From Membranipora membranacea (taxonomy: Eukaryota; Bryozoa; Gymnolaemata; Cheilostomatida; Membraniporidae): a DNA stretch of 64,000 nt. Shown here in pieces: positions 63,343-64,000 of this stretch (its first letter is position 1; the number at the start of each line of letters is the position of its first letter). The stretch spans positions 930,001 through 994,000 of the forward strand of contig OU612068.1 in assembly GCA_914767715.1 (NCBI GenBank), given 5' to 3'. The translations under genes were made by a program, and so were the position numbers. The notes beneath the pieces are model-generated. The model was not told the DNA's origin. It did no database searches and worked only from the letters and a program-made list of their open reading frames with translations.

Positions 63343-63447
63343 GTAAGTAACCTCCCATATAATCTCACAGTCAGGCTAGGTAAGTAACCTCCCATATAAT
63401 CTCACAGTTAGGTTAGGTAGGTACCCTTCCCATGTAATCTCACAGTT
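63337..63447. repeat. 37-bp triplet starting at a TRIP4 splice donor
   Basis: Three copies at 63337, 63374 and 63411. Copies 1 and 2 read GGCTAGGTAAGTAACCTCCC and then ATATAATCTCACAG; copy 3 has drifted (GGTTAGGTAGGTACCC). The donor of the exon ending at 63342 lies inside copy 1 and is repeated exactly in copy 2. Each copy also ends with an acceptor-like CTCACAG. Confidence 0.92.
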
Positions 63448-64000
63448 TTATGTGAGCGTCTCCTCGACAGCCTCTAACTGGTTTTTCCATGTCATTTCAT
63501 TGAGGTGATATGCCCCTTGCTGCTCATATAACACATAACAATCCTGGCTGATCACCGATAAGATCAAAAGTACGAGCTTCCAACTCAACAGTAGCTTTTC
63601 TGTCAGAGCGGAATGTTTACCGTCAGGGCAAAGACAGTATACATTACATAACACTGATAATGTAGTATGATAAAATTAATAGTATTCTGTCTATAAACTG
63701 TGCTTATTCCTGCCAGAATCCACCAATGGTGATCAGATCAAAATCAAGTTATTCCATACCCTGTTGTAATGTCAGAACATGGACTATATGCATTGTCTTC
63801 TTTTGTGATGAAATTGAAGCACTTCCTTGGGAGAAATCGGTCATAAGTGAAAGCTCTAATTTCAATAGCGGTTATGCAGACAAATTTGTGTGGGCTGGTT
63901 GATTGTGTTGTAGTAGCCAAACACTAGCTTGTAACCAATGATAAGAATTTGCCAAAGCAGAAGAATGATGAATCATACTAATGTCTAATAACTTAGTGTG
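63448..64000. other. Window end, probably TRIP4 intron
   Basis: No exon encoding the remainder of the ASCH domain was recognised. An open frame on the minus strand has no splice context or domain. Confidence 0.45.

Overview
The window is animal nuclear DNA. Genes are split into many short exons with GT-AG introns and consistent codon phases. The sequence is AT-rich, with long introns, LINE remnants, minisatellites and many short foldbacks. SKP1 and TRIP4 are close to their vertebrate counterparts, while the receptor phosphatase has an R5-type catalytic region without a carbonic anhydrase domain. A non-vertebrate bilaterian, perhaps a lophotrochozoan or another marine invertebrate, fits best. 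The species cannot be read from the sequence. Plus-strand genes: the 3' part of an unrecognised gene (167-4845), complete SKP1 (15924-17526) and most of TRIP4 (54352 to beyond 63342, running off the window). Minus-strand genes: an EXD1/Egalitarian-like exonuclease-fold protein (18245-19795), a possible secreted protein or terminal exon (21451-21906), a class A GPCR (23208-26304) and a 28-exon receptor protein tyrosine phosphatase (28091-52749). The phosphatase and TRIP4 start about 1.6 kb apart and are transcribed divergently. The phosphatase exons assemble into one open frame of 1345 codons: signal peptide, two Ig domains, three FN3 domains, a mucin-like stalk, a transmembrane helix, an active D1 and a D2 whose catalytic Cys and Arg are both replaced. 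The genes are otherwise unrelated by pathway: ubiquitin ligase adaptor, RNA-binding/exonuclease fold, GPCR, adhesion phosphatase and transcription/ribosome-rescue coactivator. Nothing suggests an operon. From 5 to 15 kb the window is gene-poor and repeat-rich. It holds a 44-bp satellite, three diverged copies of an exon-like module, a 284-bp tandem duplication, a LINE reverse transcriptase tail and a GC-rich foldback element built from CCATCCGGATGG palindromes. The most unusual pattern is that tandem repeats sit exactly on 5' splice sites. There is a 25-bp triplet after the stalk exon of the phosphatase, a roughly 12-bp array after its fourth coding exon and a 37-bp triplet after the last visible TRIP4 exon. 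In the phosphatase stalk, use of either extra donor would end the protein just before the membrane helix. A second pattern is a set of very short, near-perfect hairpins in introns and intergenic DNA, three of which share one sequence. All coordinates and translations were worked out by eye, with no alignment or expression data.
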